Shown here: positions 55,137 to 64,000 of the stretch, in pieces
Numbering within the stretch: position 1 is the stretch's first letter
Layout: every line of letters begins with the position of its first letter
Source of the DNA: Lachnospiraceae bacterium
Lineage (GTDB): Bacteria > Bacillota > Clostridia > Lachnospirales > Lachnospiraceae
DNA length: 64,000 nt
Assembly (NCBI GenBank): GCA_017618075.1
Contig: JAFZUY010000012.1
Coordinates: 1 to 64,000, forward strand
Reading direction: 5' to 3'
Program-made: the position numbers and the translations under genes
Notes under the pieces: generated by a model
Told to the model about the DNA's origin: nothing
Database searches by the model: none
The model's input: the letters and a program-made list of their open reading frames with translations, nothing else

Positions 55137-55928
55137 ATGTTGTCAAAAGAAGATTACGAAGAGCCGAGGTGCGTTCTTTGTATGAATCCCAAGAGCCGTA
55201 TACCCGTAGACAGGGTTTTGGCAAAATACGATTCGTATATTGAAGAAAAGGCGTATGACAGAGCCGAGAGCCATTTAAGATACTGGCTTGAAGAGGCGAA
55301 GGCCGGAAGCGATGAAGCCGGCGAACTTACAATGCTCGGGGAACTGATGGGGCATTTAAGGAAAAACGGCAAAATGGACGAAGCACTCTCAGTTGCGGCA
55401 TCAATCATCCCTAAGGTCGACAAGTACGGCTTTTCCAATACGATTACGGGTGCCACGGCCATTTTAAACGCAGGTACCGTATACAGAGCAGCAGGACAAA
55501 ACAAAGAGAGTGCGGAGTGCTACAGACTCGTTGAAAAGGTTTATGAGGCTGAGCTTCTTACAGGAGATGAAAGGCTCGGCGGCCTTTACAATAATTACGC
55601 ATCGGCTTTGACCGAGCTGGGCGAATTTGAGATGGCAGAGGAAAGATTCAAAAAAGCGCTTGTCTTAATGGAAGGTACAAAAAATGGAAAGCTTGAATGT
55701 GCGATTACGTATCTTAATCTGGCGGATCTTTACGAGAAAAGAGACGGCAGTGAAAGAGCGGAGAGTCTGACCGGTGAAATGCTTGATAAGGCATATAATC
55801 TTTTAACCGATGACTCGGTTGAAAAAAACGAATATTATGAATTTGTTCTTGATAAATGCATACCCGCATATGACCATTTTGGTCAATTCATAAGGGGAGC
55901 AGAGCTTAAATCAAGGATCGGAAAGTAA
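55137..55928 (+). CDS. Tetratricopeptide-repeat protein
   Basis: The product is 263 residues. A short N-terminal segment has a Cys pair (RCVLCMNP). Then come helical repeats of TPR type: YIEEKAYDRAESHLRYWLEEA, GTVYRAAGQNKESAECYRLVEKVYE, NNYASALTELGEFEMAEERFKKAL, and TYLNLADLYEKRDGSERAESL. TPRs bind proteins; the partner may be the adjacent DUF4037 protein. It starts immediately after the small membrane peptide and precedes the DUF4037 gene by 20 bp. Confidence 0.82.
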   Translation: MLSKEDYEEPRCVLCMNPKSRIPVDRVLAKYDSYIEEKAYDRAESHLRYWLEEAKAGSDEAGELTMLGELMGHLRKNGKMDEALSVAASIIPKVDKYGFSNTITGATAILNAGTVYRAAGQNKESAECYRLVEKVYEAELLTGDERLGGLYNNYASALTELGEFEMAEERFKKALVLMEGTKNGKLECAITYLNLADLYEKRDGSERAESLTGEMLDKAYNLLTDDSVEKNEYYEFVLDKCIPAYDHFGQFIRGAELKSRIGK

Positions 55929-55948
55929 GATTTAAAAGGGAATTAACC

Positions 55949-56890
55949 ATGAAAGGTTTGGAACTTTCAAGACAGTTTTATGAATCCTATGGAAAAGAAA
56001 TGCTGGAAGGTAGTTTTTCAGACTATCTTCCTTTTATTTCTGTCGGTCTCATCGGCGCAGGCTCGGAAGTTTTAGGCTTTGACGATGAGGTGAGCACGGA
56101 TCATGATTTTGAACCGGGCTTTTGCATATTCCTTCCAAATGAAGATGTGATAGACAGAAAGGCTGCCTTTCAGATGGAGAGAGCCTATGCAAAACTTCCG
56201 GACGAATTCAAGGGCTATACGCGCCAGAAACTTTCTCCCGTAGGAGGAGCAAGACACGGAGTGATGCGCCTCGAAGATTTCCTTATGCAAAAGACGGGAA
56301 AAAAGGACGGCAGTCTAAATACATACGAATGGCTTAAAATTCCCACACAGTATCTTTTGGAAGTTACCAGGGGTGAACTCTTTTATGACGGAAGCGGAGA
56401 GTTTACAAAGATAAGAGAAAGCCTTGCCGTAATGCCGAGGGATGTAAGACTTAAAAGACTGGCAGGGCACTTACTTCTTATGAGCCAGTCGGGCCAGTAC
56501 AATTTTATGAGGATGGTTAAAAGAAAGGATTATCCCGCAGCCGGAATGTGCGCATATGAATATGTGAAAAATGCAATCGCTGCAATTTATCTTATAAATA
56601 ACGAATATATGCCTTATTACAAATGGCAGTTCAGGGGTTTGAAGGAGCTTGACATTTTATCCCACCTGGCACTCCCTTTGGAATTTTTGGTGACGGCTCC
56701 GACGGATAATTCTTATGTAAACGAAAAATACGACAGAATTGAACTTATTGCCACAGAGTTAATCGGCGAATTGATAAGCCAGGGCATAACAAGTGCCGTT
56801 TGCGGGGATCTTGAAAAGCATGCTTACTCGGTAAACGATTATGTAAACGACGGTGATTTGCGTAACTTAAATATACTGTCAGGAACTTAA
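55949..56890 (+). CDS. DUF4037 (nucleotidyltransferase-like) protein
   Basis: The product is 313 residues. The block VGLIGAGSEVLGFDDEVSTDHDFEPGFCIF is the hallmark of DUF4037: a nucleotidyltransferase-fold domain in which the D-H-D acidic residues could bind metal. DUF4037 genes often sit next to TPR genes. Substrate and reaction are unknown. It is the last gene of the run; the next gene has its own promoter 18 bp after this stop. Confidence 0.88.
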   Translation: MKGLELSRQFYESYGKEMLEGSFSDYLPFISVGLIGAGSEVLGFDDEVSTDHDFEPGFCIFLPNEDVIDRKAAFQMERAYAKLPDEFKGYTRQKLSPVGGARHGVMRLEDFLMQKTGKKDGSLNTYEWLKIPTQYLLEVTRGELFYDGSGEFTKIRESLAVMPRDVRLKRLAGHLLLMSQSGQYNFMRMVKRKDYPAAGMCAYEYVKNAIAAIYLINNEYMPYYKWQFRGLKELDILSHLALPLEFLVTAPTDNSYVNEKYDRIELIATELIGELISQGITSAVCGDLEKHAYSVNDYVNDGDLRNLNILSGT

Positions 56891-56908
56891 TTTTTTGTCG
56901 AAAACCGA

Positions 56909-56938
56909 TTGACATTTATAAGAAAAAATAAGTATAAT
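56909..56938 (+). promoter_or_regulatory. Promoter of the PurF-like gene
   Basis: Consensus TTGACA and TATAAT are spaced 18 bp apart, ending 32 bp before the start at 56971. Confidence 0.85.
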
Positions 56939-56970
56939 CTTTCGGGATAAAACGATATAAGAGGTGAAAT

Positions 56971-58380
56971 ATGGGCGGATTTTTTGGCGTAACATCAAAA
57001 TCAAACTGTGTCTTCGATTTGTTTTTCGGTGTGGACTATCACTCACATTTGGGAACCAGACGCGGCGGCATGTGTTTATATTCTGAAAACAAAGGATTCG
57101 ACCGTGCAATACATAATATAGAAAACTCACCTTTCAGAACCAAGTTTGAACGTGATTTTGAAGAGATGGAGGGTACACTTGGCATCGGATGTATTTCCGA
57201 CAACGAACCCCAGCCTCTGATTGTTCGTTCTCATCTTGGTACTTTTTCTATTACGACAGTAGGAAAAGTAAACAATACGGATGAACTTGTATCTAAGCTC
57301 TTTCATGACGGAATGTCTCACTTTCTCGAGATGAGTGGCGGCAGTATCAACCAGACAGAGTTGGTAGCAGCCATTATCAATCAGAAAGATTCCATTGTGG
57401 AGGGCTTATCTTATGTCCAGGAGCTGGTTGACGGTTCCATGTCGGTTCTTTTAATGACTCAGGACGGAATATATGCATCGAGAGACAAATACGGCAGAAC
57501 ACCGATTCATATCGGAAGAAAAGCAGGCTCTCAGTGCGCATCTTTTGAAAATTTCGCATATCTTCATTTAGGATATAAGGACATAAAAGATTTAGGCCCC
57601 GGCGAAATCGTATACATCACTCCCGAAAAACTTGAAGTTAAAAAGGAAGCAGGCAAGGAAAGAAAAGTCTGCTCATTCCTCTGGGTATACTACGGATATC
57701 CTACTTCATGCTACGAAGGCATCAACGTAGAGGAGATGAGATACAGAAACGGTGCCAATATGGCCAAGAGAGACGATGCAAGTGTCGATCTTGTCGCAGG
57801 TGTTCCCGATTCAGGTACGGCGCATGCAATCGGATATGCAAACGAGTCAGGCTCACCTTTCTCAAGACCTTTCATCAAGTACACACCGACCTGGCCCAGA
57901 AGCTTTATGCCGGTTAAGCAGTCTCAGAGAAATCTGATTGCAAAGATGAAATTGATTCCGGTTGAACCCCTCATAAAAGACAAGTCAATGCTAATGATAG
58001 ATGACTCTATAGTAAGAGGAACACAGCTTCGTGAAACAACGGATTTCCTTTTCCAGGCAGGAGCAAAAGAGGTTCATGTTCGTCCCGCTTGTCCTCCGAT
58101 TATGTACGGCTGTAAATACCTTAACTTCTCAAGATCAAATTCCGATATGGACTTAATCGCAAGAAGAGTAATCTGGGAACTTGAGGACGGCAACGTAACA
58201 GAAGAGGTATTAAAGGAATATACCGATCCCGAGAGCGAGAAATATAAAAAGATGGAAGCAAAGATTTGTGAGATAATGCATTTCACATCTCTTAAGTTCA
58301 ACAGACTCGATGACATGATTGATGCAATCGGTCTGCCCAAGTGTGATGTTTGTACATACTGTTTCGACGGTGTGGAGTAA
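56971..58380 (+). CDS. PurF-like amidophosphoribosyltransferase homologue lacking the N-terminal Cys
   Basis: The product is 469 residues. It has the overall PurF plan: an Ntn-type glutaminase half (residues 1 to about 240) and a PRPP-using phosphoribosyltransferase half with MIDDSIVRG at about 342-350. It begins MGGFFGV where PurF has MCGI-G; the catalytic Cys is replaced by Gly. The start is firm, with AGAGGTG at 5 bp. The glutaminase is therefore probably inactive by the usual mechanism, and the protein may use ammonia or have another role. carB follows 21 bp later. I recall Cys-less homologues annotated as PurF in other gut anaerobes. Confidence 0.88.
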   Translation: MGGFFGVTSKSNCVFDLFFGVDYHSHLGTRRGGMCLYSENKGFDRAIHNIENSPFRTKFERDFEEMEGTLGIGCISDNEPQPLIVRSHLGTFSITTVGKVNNTDELVSKLFHDGMSHFLEMSGGSINQTELVAAIINQKDSIVEGLSYVQELVDGSMSVLLMTQDGIYASRDKYGRTPIHIGRKAGSQCASFENFAYLHLGYKDIKDLGPGEIVYITPEKLEVKKEAGKERKVCSFLWVYYGYPTSCYEGINVEEMRYRNGANMAKRDDASVDLVAGVPDSGTAHAIGYANESGSPFSRPFIKYTPTWPRSFMPVKQSQRNLIAKMKLIPVEPLIKDKSMLMIDDSIVRGTQLRETTDFLFQAGAKEVHVRPACPPIMYGCKYLNFSRSNSDMDLIARRVIWELEDGNVTEEVLKEYTDPESEKYKKMEAKICEIMHFTSLKFNRLDDMIDAIGLPKCDVCTYCFDGVE

Positions 58381-58401
58381 GATATATTTAGGAGGTCCTT
58401 T

Positions 58402-61400
58402 ATGGCAAAGAGAGAAGACATTCATAAAGTTCTGATTATCGGTTCCGGCCCGATTATTATCGGTCAGGCATGCGAATTTGACTATTCCGGAACCCAGGCG
58501 TGCAAGGCGCTCAAAAAACTCGGTTACGAAATCGTACTGGTTAACTCAAACCCCGCTACGATTATGACCGACCCTACAACGGCAGATGTTACATATATCG
58601 AGCCGCTTAATCTTGAAAGAGTTACACAGATAATCGAAAAGGAACGTCCCGATGCGTTACTTCCCAACCTCGGCGGTCAGTCAGGACTTAACCTTTGCTC
58701 CGAACTTTCAGAGGCAGGCGTACTTGATAAGTACAATGTAAAGGTTATCGGTGTTCAGGTAGACGCCATCGAAAAAGGTGAGGACCGTATCGAATTTAAG
58801 AACACAATGAATGCACTCGGAATAGAAATGGCCCGTTCACAGGTTGCATATTCCGTAGAAGAAGGACTTGAGATAGCAAAAGAAATCGGTTTCCCCGTAG
58901 TACTTCGTCCCGCATATACAATGGGCGGCGCAGGCGGCGGACTGGTTTATAACGTAGAAGAGTTTAAGACAGTAATGGCAAGAGGTCTTCAGGCTTCACT
59001 CGTAGGACAGGTTCTTGTAGAAGAATCAATCCTTGGCTGGGAAGAACTCGAGCTTGAAGTTGTAAGAGATGCAAAGGGTAACATGATTACCGTATGCTTC
59101 ATCGAAAACATTGACCCTGTCGGAGTTCATACAGGCGATTCATTCTGCTCGGCTCCCATGCTTACTATTTCCGAAGATTTACAGAAAGTACTTCAGGAAC
59201 AGGCATACAAGATTGTAGATTCAATCGAGGTTATCGGCGGATGTAACGTTCAGTTCGCTCATGACCCTGTAAGTGACCGTATCGTAGTTATAGAAATCAA
59301 CCCCAGAACATCACGTTCTTCGGCTCTTGCTTCAAAGGCAACAGGTTTCCCTATCGCACTTGTATCAGCAATGCTTGCATCAGGTCTTACACTTGATGAA
59401 ATCCCCTGCGGTAAGTACGGTACACTCGACAGATATTATCCCGACGGCGATTATGTAGTAATCAAATTTGCACGTTGGGCATTTGAGAAATTCAAAGGCG
59501 TAGAAGACAAGCTCGGTACTCAGATGAGAGCGGTAGGCGAAGTAATGAGTATCGGTAAGACATACAAGGAAGCTTTCCAGAAAGCTATCAGATCTCTTGA
59601 AACCGGACGTTACGGTCTCGGCTTTGCCAAGGATTTCAATGAGCTTACAAAGGGCGAACTTCTTGCAAGACTTGTTATTCCTACATCCGAGAGACAGTTC
59701 ATTATGTATGAGGCATTAAGAAAAGGTGCCACAGTTGATGAACTCTTCGAACTTACCAAGATTAAACGTTACTTCATCGAGCAGATGAAAGAACTCGTAG
59801 AGGAAGAGGAAGCCCTCCTTCGTATGAAGGGTTCCGTTCCCGATGAGAAGAGTTTAAGACAGGCTAAGAAAGACGGTTTCTCAGATAAGTACTTAAGCCA
59901 GATTTTAGGCGTTAAGGAAGACGATATCAGAAACGCAAGAAAGGCTATCGGCGTTACCGAAGCTTGGGAAGGCGTTCATGTATCAGGTACAGAGAACAGC
60001 GCTTATTACTACTCGACATACAATGCTCCCGACAAGAGCACTATCAATACAGACAAGCCCAAGGTAATGATTCTTGGCGGCGGTCCCAACAGAATCGGTC
60101 AGGGTATCGAATTCGACTACTGCTGCGTACATGCTGCATTTGCTCTTCGTGAGCTCGGATTTGAGACCATCATCGTTAACTGTAACCCCGAGACCGTATC
60201 AACAGACTACGATACATCGGACAAGCTCTACTTCGAGCCTCTTACACTGGAAGATGTATTAAGCATATATGAAAAAGAAAAGCCCGTAGGTGTTATCGCT
60301 CAGTTCGGCGGACAGACTCCTCTTAACCTCGCAGATTCACTTCAGGCTAACGGCGTAAAGATCTTAGGAACACCTCCCGAAGTAATCGATATGGCTGAAG
60401 ACAGAGATCTTTTCCGTGCAATGATGAAGAAACTTGAAATTCCCATGCCCGAAGCAGGAATGGCTGTTACGATTGACGATGCAATCGAAATCGCAGAGAA
60501 AATCGGTTATCCCGTAATGGTTCGTCCTTCCTTCGTACTCGGCGGCCGCGGAATGGAGGTCGTTCATGACAGAGAAAGCCTTAAAGATTATATGGCAGCA
60601 GCTGTAGGCGTTACACCTGACAGACCCATCCTTATCGACAGATTCTTAAAGAACGCTATGGAATGTGAAGCAGATGCCATTTCAGACGGCGAGCATGCAT
60701 TTGTTCCCGCTGTAATGGAGCATATCGAACTTGCAGGTATTCACTCGGGTGACTCCGCATGTATCCTTCCTTCCATGCATATCTCTCCCGAGAATCTTGC
60801 TACCATAAAAGAATACACAAAGAAGATTGCGGTTGAAATGAATGTACGCGGTCTTATGAATATGCAGTATGCTATCGAAGACGGAGTTGTATACGTAATC
60901 GAAGCTAACCCCAGAGCATCGAGAACCGTTCCCCTTGTATCCAAGGTTTGCGGTATCAACATGGTTAAGCTTGCTACACAAATCGTTACTTCCGAGATTA
61001 CAGGAAAGCCTTCACCCGTACCTGCACTTAAGGACTGCCACTACGATTATTACGGCGTAAAAGAAGCAGTATTCCCGTTCAATATGTTCCAGGAGGTTGA
61101 CCCTCTTTTAGGACCTGAAATGAGATCTACCGGTGAAGTTCTCGGTATCGCTCCCGATTTCGGTGAAGCATATTACAAGGCACAGGAAGCTACAAAGAAT
61201 CCTCTTCCTCTTGAAGGAACGGTTCTTATCTCCGTTAACAAGAACGACAAGAAGGAACTTCCCGAAGTTGCAAAGGCATTCCATGAAATCGGATTTAAGA
61301 TTCTTGCAACAGGAACCACATATGATTTAATCGTGTCTCTCGGAATTCCCGCAGAGAAGATTAAGAAGATGCAGGAAGGCAGACCCAATATTGTCGATGC

Positions 61401-61626
61401 AATAACAAACAAAGAAATCCAGCTTATTATCAATACACCTGCCGGCAAGGACAAGATTTTTGACGATTCTTACATCAGAAAGAACGCCATTAAGCACAGA
61501 GTTCCTTATATTACCACGATGGCAGCAGCCAAGGCAAGCGCAGCAGGAATTAAGGCCTTAAAAGAGCAGGGACAGATAGGTGTTAAGAGCCTTCAGGATA
61601 TTCATAAAGGCATCAGTTATAATTAG
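58402..61626 (+). CDS. carB: Carbamoyl-phosphate synthase large subunit
   Basis: Makes carbamoyl phosphate from bicarbonate, ammonia and two ATP for pyrimidine and arginine synthesis. The product is 1074 residues, normal length. It has two homologous ATP-grasp halves (GSGPIIIGQACEFDYSGTQA near the start, GGGPNRIGQGIEFDYCCVH near residue 555) and a C-terminal MGS-like allosteric domain (about 930-1074). The small subunit gene carA is not adjacent. TAGGAGG precedes the start. Confidence 0.97.
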   Translation: MAKREDIHKVLIIGSGPIIIGQACEFDYSGTQACKALKKLGYEIVLVNSNPATIMTDPTTADVTYIEPLNLERVTQIIEKERPDALLPNLGGQSGLNLCSELSEAGVLDKYNVKVIGVQVDAIEKGEDRIEFKNTMNALGIEMARSQVAYSVEEGLEIAKEIGFPVVLRPAYTMGGAGGGLVYNVEEFKTVMARGLQASLVGQVLVEESILGWEELELEVVRDAKGNMITVCFIENIDPVGVHTGDSFCSAPMLTISEDLQKVLQEQAYKIVDSIEVIGGCNVQFAHDPVSDRIVVIEINPRTSRSSALASKATGFPIALVSAMLASGLTLDEIPCGKYGTLDRYYPDGDYVVIKFARWAFEKFKGVEDKLGTQMRAVGEVMSIGKTYKEAFQKAIRSLETGRYGLGFAKDFNELTKGELLARLVIPTSERQFIMYEALRKGATVDELFELTKIKRYFIEQMKELVEEEEALLRMKGSVPDEKSLRQAKKDGFSDKYLSQILGVKEDDIRNARKAIGVTEAWEGVHVSGTENSAYYYSTYNAPDKSTINTDKPKVMILGGGPNRIGQGIEFDYCCVHAAFALRELGFETIIVNCNPETVSTDYDTSDKLYFEPLTLEDVLSIYEKEKPVGVIAQFGGQTPLNLADSLQANGVKILGTPPEVIDMAEDRDLFRAMMKKLEIPMPEAGMAVTIDDAIEIAEKIGYPVMVRPSFVLGGRGMEVVHDRESLKDYMAAAVGVTPDRPILIDRFLKNAMECEADAISDGEHAFVPAVMEHIELAGIHSGDSACILPSMHISPENLATIKEYTKKIAVEMNVRGLMNMQYAIEDGVVYVIEANPRASRTVPLVSKVCGINMVKLATQIVTSEITGKPSPVPALKDCHYDYYGVKEAVFPFNMFQEVDPLLGPEMRSTGEVLGIAPDFGEAYYKAQEATKNPLPLEGTVLISVNKNDKKELPEVAKAFHEIGFKILATGTTYDLIVSLGIPAEKIKKMQEGRPNIVDAITNKEIQLIINTPAGKDKIFDDSYIRKNAIKHRVPYITTMAAAKASAAGIKALKEQGQIGVKSLQDIHKGISYN

Positions 61627-61682
61627 TCATAACTCTTAACTCTTATTTCGTGCGAATATATTAGACTGCTTTAACGAAGGTA

Positions 61683-61711
61683 TTGCATTTTTTTCGGAAA
61701 TTTTTTAAAAT
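61683..61711 (+). promoter_or_regulatory. Candidate promoter of the sigma-like gene
   Basis: TTGCAT and TAAAAT are spaced 17 bp apart. A direct repeat TTCGGAA (61693-61699 and 61716-61722) flanks the -10 and could be a regulator site. Confidence 0.45.
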
Positions 61712-61750
61712 TATATTCGGAAGGTGCAATAAATTACTGGAGGAGTCGGT

Positions 61751-62440
61751 ATGATTTATACTTATGAATTATCCGTACAGGTTAAAAAGTTTTTAAAAGG
61801 CGAAGTAGAAGCTTTTGAGAAGATTTTTGTAATGACCGCTGATGATGTTTATTTCCATGTATCAATGGTTATAAGCGATCCCGAAGAAGCGGAGAGAATG
61901 GTCATTAAGATTTATAAAGACATGTATATGCAGTTCGGCAGACTCGATAAAGTCGAGAATGTAATCTCATGGTATAACGAGATTATCTATCATGAGCTTG
62001 ACAACTGGATTGGCAAGAATTATATGGAACTGCTTGTTACAGAGACAAAGGGTAAATTCGATCACCCTGTCATCAACAATGACGTTCTTTACGGTGAGAA
62101 GCTTTATAACGAATCGGAGACAGCTCTTATTGCAATAGATTATATTTATGAGCTTAATCCTATTCATCAGTTAACATCACTGGCATATTTCTTTGATAAA
62201 CTGGCTGTAAACGAGATAGCAAATCTGTTACAGGTGGATGATGACAGAATCAACAAGAGAGTTAAGTACATCACTCTTACGATTGAGGACTACTGCAAAC
62301 AGTATGCAAAGACCCATGAAGTAAGAATTGCGAATGTAGACGCTCACATGATTCTGCTCGCATATGTTCAGCTGTTCAAATCGGTTGAACTTCCCCATCC
62401 CAATAAAGTGTACAAGAAGATTATAGAGGCATTACAGTAA
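61751..62440 (+). CDS. Sigma-70-like (ECF-type) protein, diverged
   Basis: The product is 229 residues. The N-terminal half follows a sigma region 2 pattern (FLKGEVEAFEKIFVMTADDVYFHVSMVISDPEEAERMVIKIYKDMY...VENVISWYNEIIYHELDNWI). The middle has a region 4 pattern (NPIHQLTSLAYFFDKLAVNEIANLLQVDDDRINKRVKYITLTIEDY). DNA-contact residues are not well conserved, so it may be a sigma-like regulator rather than a working sigma factor. It has a 60-residue C-terminal extension. Its stop overlaps the next start (TAATG). Confidence 0.68.
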   Translation: MIYTYELSVQVKKFLKGEVEAFEKIFVMTADDVYFHVSMVISDPEEAERMVIKIYKDMYMQFGRLDKVENVISWYNEIIYHELDNWIGKNYMELLVTETKGKFDHPVINNDVLYGEKLYNESETALIAIDYIYELNPIHQLTSLAYFFDKLAVNEIANLLQVDDDRINKRVKYITLTIEDYCKQYAKTHEVRIANVDAHMILLAYVQLFKSVELPHPNKVYKKIIEALQ

Positions 62441-63093
62441 TGTACAAATACCTGTTATTTGATCTGGACGGTACTTTGACGGATTCTCAAGAAGGCATAA
62501 CTAAGTCAGTTAGTTATGCCTTAATTAATTTAGGCGTCAAAGACCTTCCTGATGATATAAAGTTACGTTTTATCGGACCGCCCCTAAAAGATTCATTTAA
62601 GGAATACTGCGGCTTCGATGAAGAAACAACCCAAAAAGCAATAGCGCTTTACCGCGAACGATATTCAAAGGTCGGCAAATTCGAAAATCGTCCTTATGAG
62701 GGAATCCCCGAACTTTTAAAAAAACTTAAGGATGATGACAGGGTGCTTGTAATCGCATCCAGCAAGCCGACCGGTTTTGTAGAGGATATCTTAAGCAAAT
62801 TTAAAATAAGAGAATACTTTGACGTAGTAAGCGGCGCCGATATGGTTGGTAAAAAATGCGAAAAAGAAGACGTCATAAAAGAAGCGCTCGATATATTAAA
62901 TTTGCAAAAAGGAAGCAAAGATGTTGTAATGATAGGCGACAGGAATTATGATATTTATGGTGCTAAGTATTTCGAACTGGATTCGATAGGCGTTAATTAC
63001 GGCTTTGCTTTTGATAAAAACGAGTTAAAGGATGCGGGCGCCACATATGTGGTTGATACCGTGGAAGAGCTCGACAAATTATTATTTTCATAA
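62440..63093 (+). CDS. HAD-family phosphatase (phosphoglycolate phosphatase-like)
   Basis: The product is 217 residues. HAD motif I is [10 protein letters not shown], motif II is in VIASSKP, and motif IV is GDRNYD. A helical cap (about 15-85) makes it a type I member of the Gph/PpaX-like group. The substrate is a small phosphate ester but cannot be specified. It starts in a 1-nt overlap with the sigma-like gene. Confidence 0.9.
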   Translation: MYKYLLFDLDGTLTDSQEGITKSVSYALINLGVKDLPDDIKLRFIGPPLKDSFKEYCGFDEETTQKAIALYRERYSKVGKFENRPYEGIPELLKKLKDDDRVLVIASSKPTGFVEDILSKFKIREYFDVVSGADMVGKKCEKEDVIKEALDILNLQKGSKDVVMIGDRNYDIYGAKYFELDSIGVNYGFAFDKNELKDAGATYVVDTVEELDKLLFS

Positions 63094-63115
63094 AAATTAT
63101 TTTAGGAGAAATACA

Positions 63116-64000
63116 ATGGGAATATTTGAAGAATTACAGGCAAGAGGACTTCTTGCACAGCTGACCGATGAAGATGAAATCAGAGAACTGGTAAATAACG
63201 GAAAAGCAGTTTTCTACATCGGTTTCGATCCTACCGCAGACAGTCTTCACGTAGGTCACTTTATGGCACTCTGCCTTATGAAGAGACTTCAGATGGCAGG
63301 GAATAAACCTATCGCACTTATCGGTGGCGGTACAGGCCATATCGGAGATCCTTCGGGCAAGTCTGATATGAGAAAGATGCTTACCAAGGAAGATATCGAT
63401 CACAACTGCGAATGCTTTAAAAAGCAGATGAGCAAGTTCATCGATTTTTCAGACGGCAAAGCTATGATGGTTAATAATGCCGACTGGCTTTTAAACCTTA
63501 ACTACATTGAACTTTTAAGAGAAGTAGGAGCTTGTTTCTCGGTTAACAACATGCTTCGTGCCGAGTGCTACAAGCAGAGAATGGAAAAAGGTCTTACTTT
63601 CCTTGAGTTTAACTACATGATTATGCAGAGCTATGATTTCTATATGCTCTTCCAGAAATACGGCTGCAACATGCAGTTCGGCGGTGACGACCAGTGGTCC
63701 AACATGCTTGGCGGTACAGAGCTTATCAGAAGAAAACTTGGCAAAGACGCATACGCAATGACTATCCAGTTGCTTCTTAATTCCGAAGGAAAGAAGATGG
63801 GTAAAACAGAAAAGGGTGCTGTATGGCTTGATCCCGAGAAGACATCACCTTACGAGTTCTACCAGTACTGGAGAAATGTTGCAGACTCAGATGTTCTTAA
63901 ATGCATCAGAATGCTCACATTCCTTCCTCTCGAAGAAATAGACAAGATGGACTCCTGGGAGGGTTCACAGCTTAACGAAGCAAAGGAAATCCTTGCATTT
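63116..64000 (+). CDS. tyrS: Tyrosyl-tRNA synthetase (3' end outside window)
   Basis: Charges tRNA-Tyr with tyrosine. The first 295 codons are visible; the frame is open to the window end. The ATP site is [14 protein letters not shown] (HIGH motif), with GGDDQWSN in the tyrosine pocket and [13 protein letters not shown] as the KMSKS loop in the form usual for bacterial TyrRS. The start follows TAGGAG. The missing part should include the C-terminal tRNA-binding domain. No T-box leader is present; the gene lies 22 bp after the HAD gene. Confidence 0.96.
   Translation, partial: MGIFEELQARGLLAQLTDEDEIRELVNNGKAVFYIGFDPTADSLHVGHFMALCLMKRLQMAGNKPIALIGGGTGHIGDPSGKSDMRKMLTKEDIDHNCECFKKQMSKFIDFSDGKAMMVNNADWLLNLNYIELLREVGACFSVNNMLRAECYKQRMEKGLTFLEFNYMIMQSYDFYMLFQKYGCNMQFGGDDQWSNMLGGTELIRRKLGKDAYAMTIQLLLNSEGKKMGKTEKGAVWLDPEKTSPYEFYQYWRNVADSDVLKCIRMLTFLPLEEIDKMDSWEGSQLNEAKEILAF

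Overview
The window looks like chromosomal DNA of a low-GC, Gram-positive anaerobe of the Lachnospiraceae, most like the Butyrivibrio/Pseudobutyrivibrio/Roseburia group. This is inferred from strong GGAGG ribosome-binding sites, lipoproteins and signal peptides of Gram-positive type, GH10 xylanases, a C11 (clostripain-like) peptidase, DUF4317, DUF4037 and TSCPD proteins, and the absence of outer-membrane proteins. Almost every gene is on the + strand. I see no rRNA, tRNA, CRISPR array, insertion sequence or prophage, and no gene-free stretch over 300 bases.

Layout. (1) 1-11101: three tandem, very large secreted paralogues (the first cut by the window edge). Each has a signal peptide, a Glu/Asp/Ala/Val-rich low-complexity stretch, about 1000 residues of Trp/Tyr/Gly cell-wall-binding-type repeats and a Tyr-rich C-terminus, and each is followed by a near-identical terminator. 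(2) 11151-16112: a minus-strand von Willebrand A lipoprotein, a small Cys-rich protein and two tandem paralogous lipoproteins. (3) 16121-28735: a long co-directional run of housekeeping and salvage genes (alr, DUF1858, adenine deaminase, an ICMT-DUF218 fusion, nicotinate phosphoribosyltransferase, TSCPD, tocopherol-cyclase-like, DegV) mixed with intracellular hydrolases (a clan GH-A-like enzyme, a serine hydrolase, an alpha/beta hydrolase, a cytoplasmic GH10). Two copies of a 33-nt hairpin element lie here. (4) 28886-32503: a 1205-residue secreted, membrane-anchored GH10 xylanase with its own promoter. (5) 32609-42779: a heterodimeric ABC exporter, a TM-anchored unknown protein, an acidic lipoprotein, and a four-gene membrane cluster (two MalF/MalG-type permeases, an HlyD-type adaptor with a long coiled coil, a MacB-core-like protein) with no ATPase or solute-binding protein beside it. 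(6) 42861-50057: purC, then the F1Fo ATP synthase genes in the order B-E-F-A-G-D-C. There is no separate atpH; instead a delta C-terminal-like domain is fused to the N-terminus of alpha, and subunit c carries a signal-peptide-like leader and a degenerate glycine motif. (7) 50618-56890: a TetR-type regulator followed by a tight run of poorly understood genes (membrane protein, zinc-ribbon/C11 peptidase, DUF4317, a 42-residue membrane peptide, a TPR protein, DUF4037). (8) 56971-64000: a PurF-like protein without the N-terminal catalytic Cys, carB, a sigma-factor-like protein, a HAD phosphatase and the start of tyrS.

The points most worth checking are the delta-alpha ATP synthase fusion with its unusual c subunit, the triplicated acidic/Tyr-tailed surface proteins, the mixed importer-permease/HlyD/MacB-like cluster, the periodic-mismatch hairpin repeats, and the Cys-less PurF homologue beside carB. 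All family assignments come from reading motifs by eye; no database search was run.
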